Source: Simmondsia chinensis (taxonomy: Eukaryota; Streptophyta; Magnoliopsida; Caryophyllales; Simmondsiaceae). Taken from it: a DNA stretch of 64,000 bases. A program made the translations under genes and the position numbers. The notes beneath the pieces were generated by a model. It searched no databases and was not told the origin of the DNA. It worked only from the letters and a program-made list of their open reading frames with translations. This document shows, piece by piece, positions 10,140 through 21,725 of this stretch (its first letter is position 1; each line of letters begins with the position of its first letter). The stretch is taken from contig JAGTTD010000012.1 in assembly GCA_018398585.1 (NCBI GenBank), forward strand, positions 22,205,036 through 22,269,035, written 5' to 3'.

Positions 10140-11600
10140 CTCGAGGGCAGATTGCTCATTATGATCATAGACCAAAGCCTACACAACCGAGAGAGGGGGA
10201 AAATTCACCTAGTCATGAGTACAAGTGCCTACTCTATGCAACATAGCCATGTTATGGGCCACTAAATTAGCCTAATATCATCAACGATGTTAACACAAAA
10301 AATGAAAAAGAAGAAGAAAAATATAACCTAAGTCTAATATCATCAACGATAGGAGCAATATCCCACGAGGGACGAGCATCGGACTGAAGAGCTTGAACCA
10401 CCTCCCAATAGCCGGATTCAAAAATGACAAACTTGAAGCCTTCATGGCAAGCTAAGAAGCAACAGCATGAATAGCAAGACACTCAGTAACATGAGCGGAT
10501 CTAGTAAAAGCCGACCCACAACACCCACCAAAAATATCGACAATCCCATTTCTAGCCACGACAGCGAGACCCGAGAGTGACTTTGGGTCCACCTAGCTAG
10601 CATCCAAATTAAATTTAATAAAATCACGCAAAGGCCGGGACTGGCGAGGATTTGACATTGCGGGGGGAGGAGCCGAAGTCAATGGCAGATCACTAGTCGA
10701 AAGAAAATCCAAGGCCTCAACAAGTGCACGATTAGCAAGCCATCAAGGATCATCACGAGTGCCTTTGAAAGCCAATCTGCATCTAGATTTCCACAACCAC
10801 CAACACAAACAAATAATCTTAGCCAAGAGAAAATAATCCTTAGAGAAAGAAGACACAACATCAACCCACCATCCCGAGAAACCCAAAAAATCATAATCCG
10901 GAGGCTAAAACCCAAACTCAGAGGCAAACCAAACCATTCTAGCAAAAGGGCAAAGAAATAAAATGTGATCAACAGTTTCAATCTCAGTGTAGCACTAAGG
11001 GCAAAAGGGGGAAGATAGGGGAGTTCTTTTAGCCACATTTGCATTTGTAGGAAGGGCCTCAAAAAGAGCTCTTCATAAGAAGAGATGGATTCTCGGTAAG
11101 ACCGGGGCATTCCACAACCAACTAAGAACTTTCTTTTTTGGAAATGCCAAGGATGAAGCATGAAGCCTATGGTCCTCTTGGGCTCACAAGCTACTCCAAA
11201 GGGAATAGCCTTGCTTGACTCGATAGATTCATTGAGAGTCCCACTTCAAAATTAGGCAATCATCAACACACGAGTCAGAGATAGGAATAGAACGAATAGT
11301 GTCAACCACATCCCTGAAAAAAAGATTATGGAGAGCCACAACATTCCGAGCTCTCAACACGAGAAAGATAAAGTCACAGACTCTTAGCCCATGGTCACAG
11401 TAAGAGGAGCACGAGGTAGTCGTCCCACTGAAGCGCAAAATCCACTCGTCCTCAAAAACTCTAATGCACTTGCCATTTTTGATGTTCCACATGAGGCCTT
11501 ATTTAAGCAAATCTCTATCTTCAAAGAGGCTCCTCCAAAACCACAAAGGTCTAAAGCCCAATCGCGCGCCCATGAAGTCACCATTCGGGAAGTAAAGACC
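10140..11600 (-). pseudogene. LINE ORF2, 3' part: zf-RVT and RNase H domains
   Basis: The minus strand, in shifting frames, reads the plant L1 pattern after RT: a 'NGKCIRVFEDEWI' segment (about 11400-11490), a zf-RVT-like region where Cys codons are recoverable in the neighbouring frame (about 10900-11020), then an RNase H-like stretch from 'FIKFNLDAS' (about 10600) through 'VVARNGIVDIFGG' and 'ECLAIHAVA' to 'NLVAHNMAML' (about 10240). Stops and frameshifts are frequent. It continues 11900-13397 and is non-functional. Confidence 0.75.
10271..10351. repeat. Short direct duplication inside the LINE RNase H region
   Basis: CTAATATCATCAACGAT occurs at about 10272-10288 and again at 10335-10351, with an A-rich spacer. 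It disrupts the RNase H reading frame near GAPIVDDIRL. It is a local duplication or a small filler insertion. Confidence 0.5.
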
Positions 11601-13397
11601 TTTTAAAACCTAACCCATAATGAATTAGGGTTACCCATAAACCTCCAAGCACGGTTAGCCAACATAGCAAGGTTCATTCCCTCCATATCTCTGAAGCCTA
11701 AACCACCTAGCCCTTTAGGCTTAGTGATTTATTCCAACTCACCCAATGGATATGGTTCTCATCATCAAGTTTACCTCACAACCAAAATTTTGCACTCAAC
11801 CTATTAATCTTTTTATAAGTAGACTTGGGAATTTTAAAGCAATGAAAGACATATTGGGAAATTGCCGAAAGAAGCACTTTGATAAGGACCTCGCGGCCGG
11901 CAAACAAGAGGAGAAAGGATTTCCAACCTAACACTTTATGTCTGACTCGATTAAGAAGAAAACCAAGAGCTTTTTGCTTTCTCGACCCCATAAAACTTGG
12001 AGACCCAGATAACGATCATCATCCTTGAGAGAACAAACCCCCAACTCGGCTAGGCAGCCATGGCGTAAGTCACGGTTGGCATTGGCGGAGAAATAAGCCG
12101 AAGATTTACCAAAGTTGACAGATTGATCCGAAGCCTCACAAAACATATTTATAACACGTTTGAGCTCACTCACAACCTCTAGTCTGGCTTCACAAAACAA
12201 AAAACAATCATCCACAAAGAACAAATGAGAAAGCAAAAGAGAATGAGGGCTAATGGAAAAACGGGGGCCATCTCCCTCCCTCAACCTATTTTTCAATGAG
12301 TCTCATGAAGATCTCCATTAAAAGAATAAATAGATAGGGCGATAACGGATCACCTTGCTTAAGCCCTCTCGAGAGAGGGAACGCGGGAAGACTCTTCCCA
12401 TTAATAACAGGGCTGACAAAAACAGAGCGCACACAAGCCATAACCCATGAAATGAAACGCTCAACAAACCCCAAGCAAAGGAGAAGCTTCTCCAAACAGT
12501 CCTAATTGACTTGATCACAGGCTTTAGAGAGGTTAATTTTAATGGCCATATAAGCTACTTTTCCCTTCTTCTTCCTATTCAAGGTGTGAAAAAAACCTTT
12601 ATGAGCCAAAATAACGTTGTCCTGAATCCATCTATCGCAGACAAAAGCCCCTTAGGCTGGAGAAATAAGAGAGGGAAGTAAAGATTTGAGCCTATTAGTG
12701 ATGATCTTAGATATTATTTTGTAAGAGAAGTTACATAGACCAATAGGATGGGAAACAAGTTACGGAGAATAGTTTTTTGGAATGAGGACAATATTAGTTT
12801 AGTTAACAGAGTTAGTAAGGGATCCCGACTCAAAAAAAGCCAAAATGGCCTCACACACATCAGGAATGATAATATCCCAGTATTCTTTATAGAAAACACT
12901 TGGGTCCTCATCCGGCCCCGAATCTGTGTGCCCCTCGAGTTGATCAATGGCGGATTTGATTTCAAACACCGAGACAGCAGCTGTGAGCCTAGAGTTGTCT
13001 TGCACAGAGACAACTGGAGAGCAAGACTGCACCACTTCATCAATACTCGACAACTAAATTACGGCATAAATCGAACAGAAATAATTCATGACCATTTGCT
13101 GAAGGCCCACTTCATCATCGACCAATCCACCCCGATCATTACGAAGTCTACAGATACGATTACAACATCTAAGAATCAAGGTGGTAGCATGAAAAAAGCT
13201 CGTGTTCTTGTCCCCATGCTTCAACTAATCGATTCTCAAATGTTGCTTCTAGTATTGTTCCTCCTCCTCCTCCCATAACTTATCAAGCTTACACTGGAGC
13301 TCATCTTCTTCCTTTCCATCACACGGGAATTGAGTACGGCTCTGGATTTCTAACAATCGATTTGAGATATGAGCGGCTTCACAAAGAGATGAACATC
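11601..13397 (-). pseudogene. LINE ORF2, reverse transcriptase domain
   Basis: Reading on the minus strand from 13397: KHGDKNTSFFHATTL (about 13200), VFEIKSAIDQLEGH..GPDEDPSVFYKEYW (about 12870-12970), a fingers region with VLIPK and GLCNFSYKIISKIITNRL, MAIKINLSKACDQVN (about 12540), LKQGDPLSPYLFILLMEIF (about 12320-12370) and the catalytic FFVDDCFLFCEA (about 12190-12220). This is the non-LTR RT order of plant L1 elements. Many stops and frameshifts. The 5' continuation lies beyond E3 at 22121. Confidence 0.88.
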
Positions 13398-13796
13398 TGT
13401 TAAGATTCAAGTTCAATCTTGAATCTTAACCTAGGTTTGGATAGGATAGGGAAGAGTTTAGGTGAGAAAAGAAGGGAAGAAGATGAGAAATTAGAGAGAG
13501 TTTAGATAGGAGAGAGAAAATGTCAATCAACTATCATTCAATGAATCAAACCTTACAACCAATCCCTTATTTATACTAATTACAAGATAGAATAAAAACC
13601 AATGAATCTAGACTCTAATATTGCAACTAACCGACTCAAACCACCTGAACCAGCAGCCACAATTGACTTAATAGCAAAACAAGACTTTGACCAGCAACTA
13701 ACTTTGCCGCTAAAAGCAAAAGAACCTCAATTGTAACTAATTTTCCCGCCAACTACTAAAGAGCCCGATAAGACCAATTAAAATCAATCTTGATCA
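13398..13796 (-). repeat. E3 3' LTR
   Basis: TGTTAAGATTCAAGTTCAAT...TCTTGATCA; the first 30 bases form a hairpin (GTTAAGATTCAAG / CTTGAATCTTAAC). Partner of 21726-22120. The right edge lacks the TGACA seen at the end of the other LTR, a small terminal loss. Confidence 0.82.
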
Positions 13797-15206
13797 ACCC
13801 TCCCCTCATGCACATTCTTGCCTCAAGAATGGAAGGAAGGAAATTGAGACTTGAGAAACTTCCAGCTCTCCCATGTAGAACCTTCAGGACCAAGATTAGC
13901 CCACTGTATCAGCACCTGCTTGCTGTCAATCCCATGCTCCTGCACCACTCTGCTGTCAAGGATGGCTGCAAGTTCTTGAATCAACTAACCTTGGGAGGTA
14001 GCTTGCAAAACATCAATGACTCCCTTGACTTTATCTGGCACATGCTTCTTAAGCAAAAACATGGAATACCGAATGGACCAAGCTATCTCTTGGAAGATCT
14101 GATCTATAGGCTACATTGCCAATTCTCTCCAGAACCTTATAAGGCCCAAAGTACCTGGCTGATAACTTGAGGTTTTTGCGGACAGCCACTGAACCTTACC
14201 TGTATGGTTGCAACTTGAGATAAACAAGATCTCCAACCTCAAAATTCATGTCAATCCTCTTCTTATCTGCAAAAAACTTCATCCTTGCTTGTGCCAACTG
14301 AAGATTATCCTTGAGCTGCCGTGTTAACTGAGCTCTATTCAGCAGCAACTCATTTACTCCATCAACATGAGAAACCATTCCTTATTGTACCAAAGGAGAT
14401 GGTGGTTCATACCCATATAAGGCCTTAAAAGGTGTTGAACCTAAAGAAGAGTGGAAATGAGTATTGTACCAATACTCAGCAAGAGACAAATACTTGTACC
14501 ACTACTTAGGATGAGTAAATGTCATCCCTCTCAAATATTGCTCAATACACTGATTAACCCTCTCAGTCTGGCCATCGAATTGTGGACGGTACGAAGAACT
14601 CATAGCCAATGTGGTGCCCAACAATAGAAACAACTCACGCCAGAAAGAACTTGTGAACAACCTGTCTCTGTCAGAAACAATAGACTAAGGAAGTTCATGA
14701 AGCCTATACACCTGATCCAAGAACAATCTTGCCAACGTTTCTGCGGTAATGGGATGATACAGACCAACAAAGTGCCCAAACTTTGTGAAACGATCCACGA
14801 TCACCAAAATGACTTCTTTTCCCTCTGACTTAGGCAAGCCTTCCACAAAATCCATGCTTATGTGAGCCCAAGCTCCCTCCGGAATTGGAAGTGGCTGCAG
14901 CAACCTTTTATAGGGAGTATGCTCAACCTTTGTCTGTGGACAAGCTTCACATTGCTGCACAAACTCTTGCATGTCTTTCTTCAACCACTTCCACTAGAAA
15001 TATAGCTTAATTCTTCTATAAGTAGCCTCTATACCGGAGTGGCCTCCCCATGGTGAGTCATGTGAAGCTTTGATGACTTGCTTTCTCAGTCCTTGGCTTT
15101 CACCAATGTAAATTCTGCCCTTAACTAGAACAATTCCATTGCTCACTGTCACCTTTGCATCAGCTCTGTCAGAACTAGCTTGTATGCTATTGGGAACAAT
15201 GTATGC
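13797..15206 (-). pseudogene. E3 integrase and chromodomain-like C-terminus
   Basis: On the minus strand: an HHCC zinc-binding region (GGHSGIEATYRRIK then CEACPQTK, about 14930-15060), the integrase core starting WAHISMDFVEGLP (first Asp) and VDRFTKFGHFV (14760-14880), a later DRDRLFTSSFW-like Asp block (about 14640) and a DGQTERVNQ-like Glu block (about 14560-14580). A GPY/F region follows ([19 protein letters not shown], about 14110-14165), then WANLGPEGSTWE (about 13890), the C-terminal hallmark of chromodomain gypsy elements. In-frame stops occur at about 14695, 14390 and 14185. Confidence 0.85.
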
Positions 15207-16731
15207 CTAAGCAAAAGCATCATGCTCATAGGAATTGATCACCTCTGTCATCCATAAGGGAATTACATGAGTAATAGCTGCACAAGATCCTTCAACTTCC
15301 AATTCCTCCAATCTTCTGGAAAGGGCATCAGCAACAACATTTTCAGTCCCTTTTTTGTACTGAACTGTATATTCTAACCCCAATATCTTCATTAGCCCTT
15401 TCCTTTGAACCCTTGTCGAAATTCTTTGCTCAAGTAGATACTTGAGGCCTTGGTGATCTGTCTTGATCACAAATTGATGTCCCTCAAGGTAATGCTGCCA
15501 TTTCTGAACTGCTAGGAGTATAGCCATATACTCTTTCTTGTAAATAGACAACTTCTGATTCTGAGGACCCAACGCTTGACTAAGAAAAGCCAAAGGTCTT
15601 CTATTTTGAGAAAGCACTGCACCAATACCAGTACTGCAAGCATTAGTTTCCAACAAGAAGGGTAAGCTGAAATCTGGCATCACAAGCACAGGAGCCATAG
15701 TCATAGCCTGCTTCAAACCTTCGAAGGCTTCTGTTGCTTTATCATCCCATATGAACCCATCTTTCTTCAGTAGATCTGTTAATGGTTTTGCAATAATGCC
15801 ATAGCTAGCTATGTACTTGAGGTAATATCCTGTTAACCGCAATAAATCCCTTAGCTGCTTGAGGGATTTAGGCACTCCTTCATTAGTTGTACTTTGCTTG
15901 GGTCAGTTACGGCACCCTCTCATGAAATAACATGCCCCAGATACTCTACCTGTGTCTTCGCAAAGGTACATTTAGACAACTTTGCATAAAGCTTATTTTG
16001 ACTCATGGATTGAAAAACCAATTCAAGATGGAAGTAATGTTTCTGCTGGGCAGGGCTGTAGTCCAAAATATCATCAAAAAAACTAGCACAAACTTCCTCA
16101 AATATGGCTGGAATACAAGATTCATCCATGCCTGGAATGTTGAAGGTGCATTTGACAATCCAAAGGGCATCACCACAAATTCATAATGCCCTTGATGAAT
16201 TCGAAAAGCTGTCTTATGAATGTCCTTTTCTTAATCTCTAATATGATAATAACCCTGCCTTAAGTAAAATTTAGAGAAATACCAAGCTCCATGCAATTCA
16301 TCCAAAAAGTCATCAATAATAGGAATGGGAAACTTGTCCTTGACTGTGTGAGAGTTCAATTGTCGATAATCAATGCACATTCTAGAAGTTCCATTCTTTT
16401 TCTTCACTAAAATCACAGGAGAGGCAAAGGGACTGTGAGTGTGTTGTATGAATCTTGTTTTCAACAACTCCTCAACTTGTCTCTCAATTTCATCCTTCTA
16501 TGAATGAGGATATCTATAGGGCCGTAAATTCACAGGATCAGTCCCCTATTTCAAGGGAATTGCATGATCAAGCTCCCTCTTGGGTGGCAATGTATCTCGT
16601 TGCTCGAACAATTCTCCATACTCCTTAAGCAAGGTAGTCAATTCAACATTAGACTCAGTGGATTCAACTTCTAAATCAGCCGTGAGTGAGTAGAGCTGTC
16701 CTACCCAACTATAGCCACCCTTCTTGAGCAC
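15207..16731 (-). pseudogene. E3 reverse transcriptase and RNase H
   Basis: The minus strand shows [20 protein letters not shown] and DYRQLN (about 16360-16430), [13 protein letters not shown], then FFDDIL in place of YxDD (about 16080), CTFAKTQVEYLGHVIS, and the connection and RNase H with ETNACSTGIGAVL, PLAFLSQALG, YKKEYMAILLAVQKW, TDHQGLKYLLEQ and NVVADALSRR. These are the ordered motifs of Ty3/gypsy pol. Stops at about 16230, 16135 and 15880 break the frame. Confidence 0.9.
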
Positions 16732-16737
16732 CTTTTG

Positions 16738-17401
16738 CTAGCTTTTCCCCTTCATCAATTGAAGTTGACCATGTTCTATAATTCCTTGCAATTGCACCTT
16801 CTTTCCATCTTTCTCAAAGGACACATTTAATTGAGAGAAATCAAAGAGCATTGGGCTGAAGCTTTTTATCCAGTCCAGTCCCACTATGATATCACAGCCT
16901 CCTAATCTTAAAACCCTGAAATCATATTCAAATTTGTGTCCTTGCATCTTCCAACAGAAGTTCTTACACTTAGTTTGTGTCAATATCGAATTCCCATCAG
17001 CAACCGTGACTGATAAAGGGTTGGTCTGAATCAGTTCTTGTTCCACGGCTCTCATAACTTTTAGATCCACAAAACTATGAGTTGATCCACTATCAATTAG
17101 TATTAGCAACTCTCGCTGTCTTGATATTCCCTTAATGCGTATAGTGATTTGTGGACCACTACCTGTCAATGCTTGAACATATATCTCCACATCGTTTTCT
17201 TCATCAGTGTCAATTGTCACCTCTTCCACTGGTTCCTTGCAATCAATCTCTCCATCCTCTTCAATCTCCACTGTTTCTTCACCAGATACTGCCATTAAGA
17301 ACTTAGGATCACATTTGTGACCAAAGAAATACCTTTGGCTACACTTGAAACAAAGCTTCTGAGGTCTCCTGTCTTTACTGCCACCTGCCTTGTTAGTACT
17401 C
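16738..17401 (-). pseudogene. E3 zinc knuckle and aspartic protease
   Basis: Just inside the E2 insertion the minus strand reads a CFKCSQRYFFGHKC knuckle (about 17310-17360). An acidic linker follows, then the retropepsin motif LLILIDSGSTHSFVD (about 17060-17110; active-site DSG intact) and DIIVGLDWIKSF (about 16850-16890). The remainder of gag lies on the far side of E2 at 20650-21591. Confidence 0.88.
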
Positions 17402-18045
17402 TGTTATGACCCAGGAATTCAAGGCATGAGTTGATTAAGCTGTGCTGCTGATTTAAGTTCTGTTGGTGCTGTTGCTGTGGTGTTGATCTGATTCGGTTGC
17501 TGCTGATGTTGGTAGTATTGTTAGCTACTAAAGTTGTATTAGTTTGTTAAGTCTAGTAGTCATGTAATAAGGTGTAATAGCCTTAGTAAGTGTTGTTTTG
17601 CTTAAGAAGATGAAGCGTGTGGTTACTCTGCTGCAGTAGCAGGTTGTTTTGTTGTAGGCGCCAAGGTTTAAATGTTTGTTAGAGTTCATGGCACCAAATA
17701 AGGTCTTTAAATGTTAGTTAGATATTTTCTAGATATTTTCCTAAGTCGGTTAGTTAGTTAGAGTCTAGGTACATTGTATTAGTTGCTTGTTCTTGCTTAT
17801 AAATTGGAGGCAAGTGTAATAATTCAGATCATTCAATCATAACATCAAGAATTGTCTCTTTTGAGATCAAACTTTGTCTCTCTCATCTAACTCTCTCTCT
17901 ATTTCTCATCTCCTTTCCCTTCTTATCTCATCTAAACTCTAAATTCTCTAATTTCTCATCTAAATTCACTTCTTTCTCATCTCATACTCTCAATCTATCC
18001 TAATTTTACTTAGTTTATGCTTGAGATTCAATCCCGAGCATAACA
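17402..18045 (+). repeat. E2 5' LTR
   Basis: TGTTATGACCCAGGAATTC...GAGCATAACA. A likely core promoter is the TATAAAT at about 17809 (CTTATAAATTGGAGG), followed by a CT-rich transcribed leader. Compared with the 3' LTR it has only scattered substitutions plus one indel of about 10 bp (an extra TCTAGATAT near 17730). Confidence 0.92.
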
Positions 18046-18047
18046 AT

Positions 18048-18060
18048 TGGTATCAGAGCC
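18048..18060 (+). other. E2 primer binding site
   Basis: TGGTATCAGAGCC, matching initiator-Met tRNA, two bases after the LTR end. The following leader (about 18095-18210, 'attgttgttgctgcg', 'gactttagatgctttgca') is the segment shared with E1. Confidence 0.9.
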
Positions 18061-18734
18061 TCTTTTGGCTTCCAATCGAGCTCTTAGTCAAGAAAAATCG
18101 AAATCAGATTGTTGTTGCTGCGCAAGAGACTTTAGATGCTTTGCAGTTGATTTAGTTGAATCAAATTCAACTGAATTGAGTTTGTATTGTGTCAAGCTTT
18201 GGTGTTAGTTGCAAACAATCAATAGAAATAGGTTTTTGTTGGTGTGATAGCTCAGTTTTCAGCTTAATTAGCTGAAGATCAAAGTGCAGTACACTGATCA
18301 TATTCAAGTTTTGCTTGAGCTCAAAATTGTAAGCGTTCAAAACAACTTGAGTTGTGATAGTGTTGATTGAAGTTGATCAAGATCAAATTCACATTGCTGC
18401 TCAATCCTTGAGAAATTCAGATAAAGAAACTAAGGTTAATTCAGTAACTAAAAGTGCAAAGAGCTGCACTGAATTAAAAAAAAAAAACAGAAATCTGACA
18501 ATGCTTAAGAATTGTGGTTAGAAGTGTGTTGAACCAGTAATTGTAGTTAAGTTCGAGTTCAATGCAGATTCATAGCTTGAATTACTCAAGCAAACACTGC
18601 GGTAAGGTTTTCTGGTTCGAGTGCTTCCTAATTCGAATTGCGAAAGTTAGGGTTTGGTGTCGAAGTGCTGGTTCGGTGTTGCGAAGATCCTTTGGTGGTA
18701 AAAGTACGATCCTCATCTTCCATGAGCAAGAGAA

Positions 18735-20024
18735 ATGGAAGCTACAACTAATCCTGATTCAACTTCGAAGTGATTAGCCGAATTCCACGAGATCTTACAA
18801 CGCTCTAAAGAAAAACTTATGCAGCGTTGGCAAGAGATTATAGCTGATGTATTTCGTCCTCGAAGTGTTGTTTTACAACCTGAGGTGCACGATGTGGAAT
18901 AACTTAACGTTGTTGAAATGAAACCACAAGTGCAAATTGAGATTTGGAGTAGCAGGAAGTTGAGGGTATGGTATTCTCCGAACGGTAAGGACGTCAGCTT
19001 GTATATCCATTTGAACCGCAAGAAATGTTACTCGAGTAAGAGGTTGAGGGCAATGGAGAAGCTGATATTAGTCTACAAGGGAAAATCTCCGGATTTTCTA
19101 CGCCTTAAATCAAATAGTAAGATCCTTGATAAGCTTGATGTTTACGAGAACATGGAATCGATTAAGCATGAGATGGTTTTGTTATCATTAGATAGACTTG
19201 AGGTTGGTGCTTGGATTAGCAAAATGCTCAAGAAGGCAAGGAGGAAGAAGAAATCTAACTGCAACAAGGCAATTTCAGCAAAAGATCGAAGTATTGCTGC
19301 TACAGTGCATCCAGACTTGAGGAAACATGAAGTTGTAGTTTATGCAAGTCAATTGGTTCAAAGGAAACTTGTGAAAGGACAACAAGAGTGTGATCTTATT
19401 TGGAGAATGTGCCAATCTGAATGTCAGCAAGCTGTAAGGTTCCCGAGGAGAGCTCCAGCAGTAAAGCATACTTCAATGCTGCCTTATCAAGAGCAATCAT
19501 GAGTTTTTGATAGAGGAATTCAAACCAAGTGTACTCTAGGAGTGGATTCAGCAGTGAATCAAGCAAGATTGAGATCTTTTGATCTTGGTAAAGATAGATT
19601 AAATGTGTTTGGGAATAGTGGACATCAATTGCAACAGCAAGATGAGCAAGCTGATGGAACTCAAAGACTCATTTACATGAATGCAACTCTGCAGCGAGCT
19701 ACTCATTATCTAGAGCAAGCTATGGTTGTTGATGTTAGGCTAGTTTGGTTTGATTTGTGTAGGCCGCCAGAGCAGAACTCGCTGAATCAGTTACAAGCAA
19801 TGACAACAAGATCTTGGACTGGAATTACTTCACAATCAGCATCAACATGGAGTTCTTCGGCTGCATTTCAGATCTTGTTATGTGCATGTTCTTGCAGGTG
19901 CAAGAATTTGCAAAGCAATTCAGCACAATCAAGCTTTCTTCTCTCGCAACAAGTGATCTTCAAATCTCAAGTCTCTTCCATTCTTGAGGACAAGAATGTT
20001 TTTAAGGGGAAGGGAATGTTATGA
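18735..20024 (+). pseudogene. E2 internal ORF, unrecognised protein
   Basis: One frame runs from ATG 18735 (MEATTNPDS) to a stop at 20022-20024, inside the 3' LTR, about 430 codons. It is interrupted only by stops at 18771, 18900 and 19500. Order of features: an N-terminal helix-rich part (EILQRSKEKLMQRWQEII), IEIWSSRKLRVWYSPNGK, the basic block NRKKCYSSKRLRAM then VYKGKSPDFLRL (about 19015-19105), a Lys/Arg cluster KKARRKKK (about 19228), a Gln-rich stretch, VRLVWFDLCRPP (about 19735-19770) and the PPT-proximal LEDKNVFKGKGML. No gag knuckle, protease or RT. E1 carries the same blocks in the same order. Product and role are unknown; nucleic-acid binding is only suggested by the basic clusters. 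Confidence 0.65.
20001..20016 (+). other. E2 polypurine tract
   Basis: TTTAAGGGGAAGGGAA abuts the TG of the 3' LTR at 20017. It primes plus-strand DNA synthesis in LTR elements and supports the orientation given. Confidence 0.85.
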
Positions 20025-20649
20025 CCCGGGAATTCAAGGCATGAGTTGATTAAGCTGTGCTGCTAATTTAAGTTCTGTTGGTGCTGCTGCGGTGGTGTTG
20101 ATCTGATTCGGTTGCTGCTGATGTTGGTAGTATTGCTAGCTAATGAAGTTGTATTAGTTTGTTAAGTCTAGTAGTCATGTAATAAGGTGTAATAGCCTTA
20201 GTAAGTGTTGTTTTGCTTAAAAAGATGAAGCGAGTGGTTACTCTGCTGCAGTAGCAGGTTGTTTTGTTGTAGGCACCAAGGTTTAATTGTTAGTTAGAGT
20301 TCATGGCGCCAAATAACGTCTTTAAATGTTAGTTAGATATTTTCCTAAGTCGGTTAGTTAGTTAGAGTCTAGGTACATTGTTTTAGTTGCTTGGTCTTGC
20401 TTCTAAATAGGAGGCAAGTGTAATAATTCATATCATTCAATCATAATATCAAGAATTGTCTCTTTTGAGATCAAACTTTCTCTCTCTCATCTAACTCTCT
20501 CTCTATTTCTCATCTCCTTTCCCTTTTTATCTCATCTAAACTCTAAATTCTCTAATTTCTTATCTAAATTCACTTCTTTCTCATCTCATACTCTCAATCT
20601 ATCCTAATTTTACTTAGTTTAGGCTTGAGATTCAATCCCGAGCATAACA
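20017..20649 (+). repeat. E2 3' LTR
   Basis: TGTTATGACCCGGGAATTC...GAGCATAACA. Partner of 17402-18045; followed directly by the target duplication TACTC. The E2 ORF stop lies within its first eight bases. Confidence 0.92.
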
Positions 20650-21591
20650 TACTCTGAGCAAACTTAGTGGAAGAAGGTCCACTAAAATTGCCTTTTGACC
20701 TCTGAGAATATGAACTCGTTAACACTGAACTCTCAGCCTTCTTATCTTTGGAGTATGCTTGAGTAAGGCTACAGGGATCAAAGGCCTTCACTAAACTCTT
20801 GATTCTTGGCTTGAGACCGCTTACAAAACTTGACACATAGTAGGACTCCGGTGCAGTTGGATACACAGACAATATCCTAGCTCTCAATCCCTCAAAACAT
20901 GTCATGTAATCCTTCACTGAGGTAGTTTAAACAACCTTGTTAAAATTGTCCACAACCTCACTAACATCCTCATTACCATATCTGTCACACAACTCATTAG
21001 CAAATCAGTCCAAGTAATGGTAGGCCTAGTATGCATCAATCCATAGTACCAAGTCTCCATCTCACCATGCAAATGTACAGCTGCCAGTTCTACCTTTTCA
21101 TGCTCATCAGTTTTGTAAAAACTAAAGTATCTTTAACATTTCCTTATCCAAGATTGAGGAAGGTTACCATCAAAAGCCTCCAAATCCACTCTTGGCTGTC
21201 TGAATCCTTTGTTATGAGCACTTGAAGCACTGTCATTGCTCTCAGATGAAACCATTGCAGGATCAGGAGGTCGAGCTTGCTGACTTGGTGCTAAGAGAAC
21301 ACTTCCACCAGTTGGCTGCTTATCCATCCTCTACTGTAGACTAGTGAGTTGCTGAGCAAACTGCTAAGATTGTGTCTTAATTTGCTGAGATTGTGCCTCC
21401 ATTCTATAGTCCATACGATTCATTTCTTGCATCAAGTTCTACATCATCTACATCATCTGATCCATACGATCTCCCTGAGCATTTGCATTGTCTCCAGTCA
21501 CAGCTGCAACATAAGTAGTGGCACCAGCTGCCGTATTAGCAGCAACACCAGCCACATTGTTAGCAGCATTAGCTCTAGTTGTTGGTGCCAT
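20650..21591 (-). pseudogene. E3 gag, 5' portion
   Basis: The minus strand starts at ATG 21591 with MAPTTRANAANNVAGVAA, continues through a Met/Gln-rich stretch (stops near 21440-21480) to RVDLEAFDGNLPQSWIRKC (about 21140-21200), ELAAVHLHGEMETWYYGL (about 21040-21095) and, in another frame, YMTCFEGLRARILS..FVSGLKPRIKSLV (about 20770-20910). This is the Retrotrans_gag pattern. Frameshifts and stops are present; the knuckle was separated by the E2 insertion at 20650/17401. Confidence 0.8.
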
Positions 21592-21710
21592 AGCAAATCT
21601 CCTTTTCTTAGCCAGGTTGCAAATGATTCACAAATTGCACAAATTCGAACTGAAACTACAAATTTCAATCAAATTGAGCTGAATTTCAATCCAATCAAGT
21701 GTAATCTCAA

Positions 21711-21723
21711 GGCTCTGATACCA
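21711..21723 (-). other. E3 primer binding site
   Basis: The minus strand reads TGGTATCAGAGCC, two bases inside the 5' LTR (21726). It is the same primer tRNA as in E1 and E2. Confidence 0.85.
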
Positions 21724-21725
21724 AT

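Larger units (their letters stand above)
17402..20649 (+). mobile_element. E2: non-autonomous LTR retrotransposon nested in E3
   Basis: LTRs 17402-18045 and 20017-20649 are highly similar. The target duplication is perfect: TACTC at 17397-17401 and 20650-20654. The PBS TGGTATCAGAGCC follows the 5' LTR by two bases; the PPT (TTAAGGGGAAGGGA) precedes the 3' LTR. The 1.97-kb interior has no pol domain and one long ORF frame (18735-20024). Leader and ORF blocks match E1. Intact ends, near-identical LTRs and few stops make it the youngest element in this nest. Confidence 0.93.

Noticed and set aside
12748..13278. 176-codon plus-strand ORF
   Set aside because: Lies antisense to the LINE RT, whose motifs are clear on the minus strand; the plus reading has no recognisable domain.
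13790..14170. 126-codon plus-strand ORF
   Set aside because: Antisense to the E3 integrase C-terminus and chromodomain-like region (LGPEGSTWE on the minus strand).
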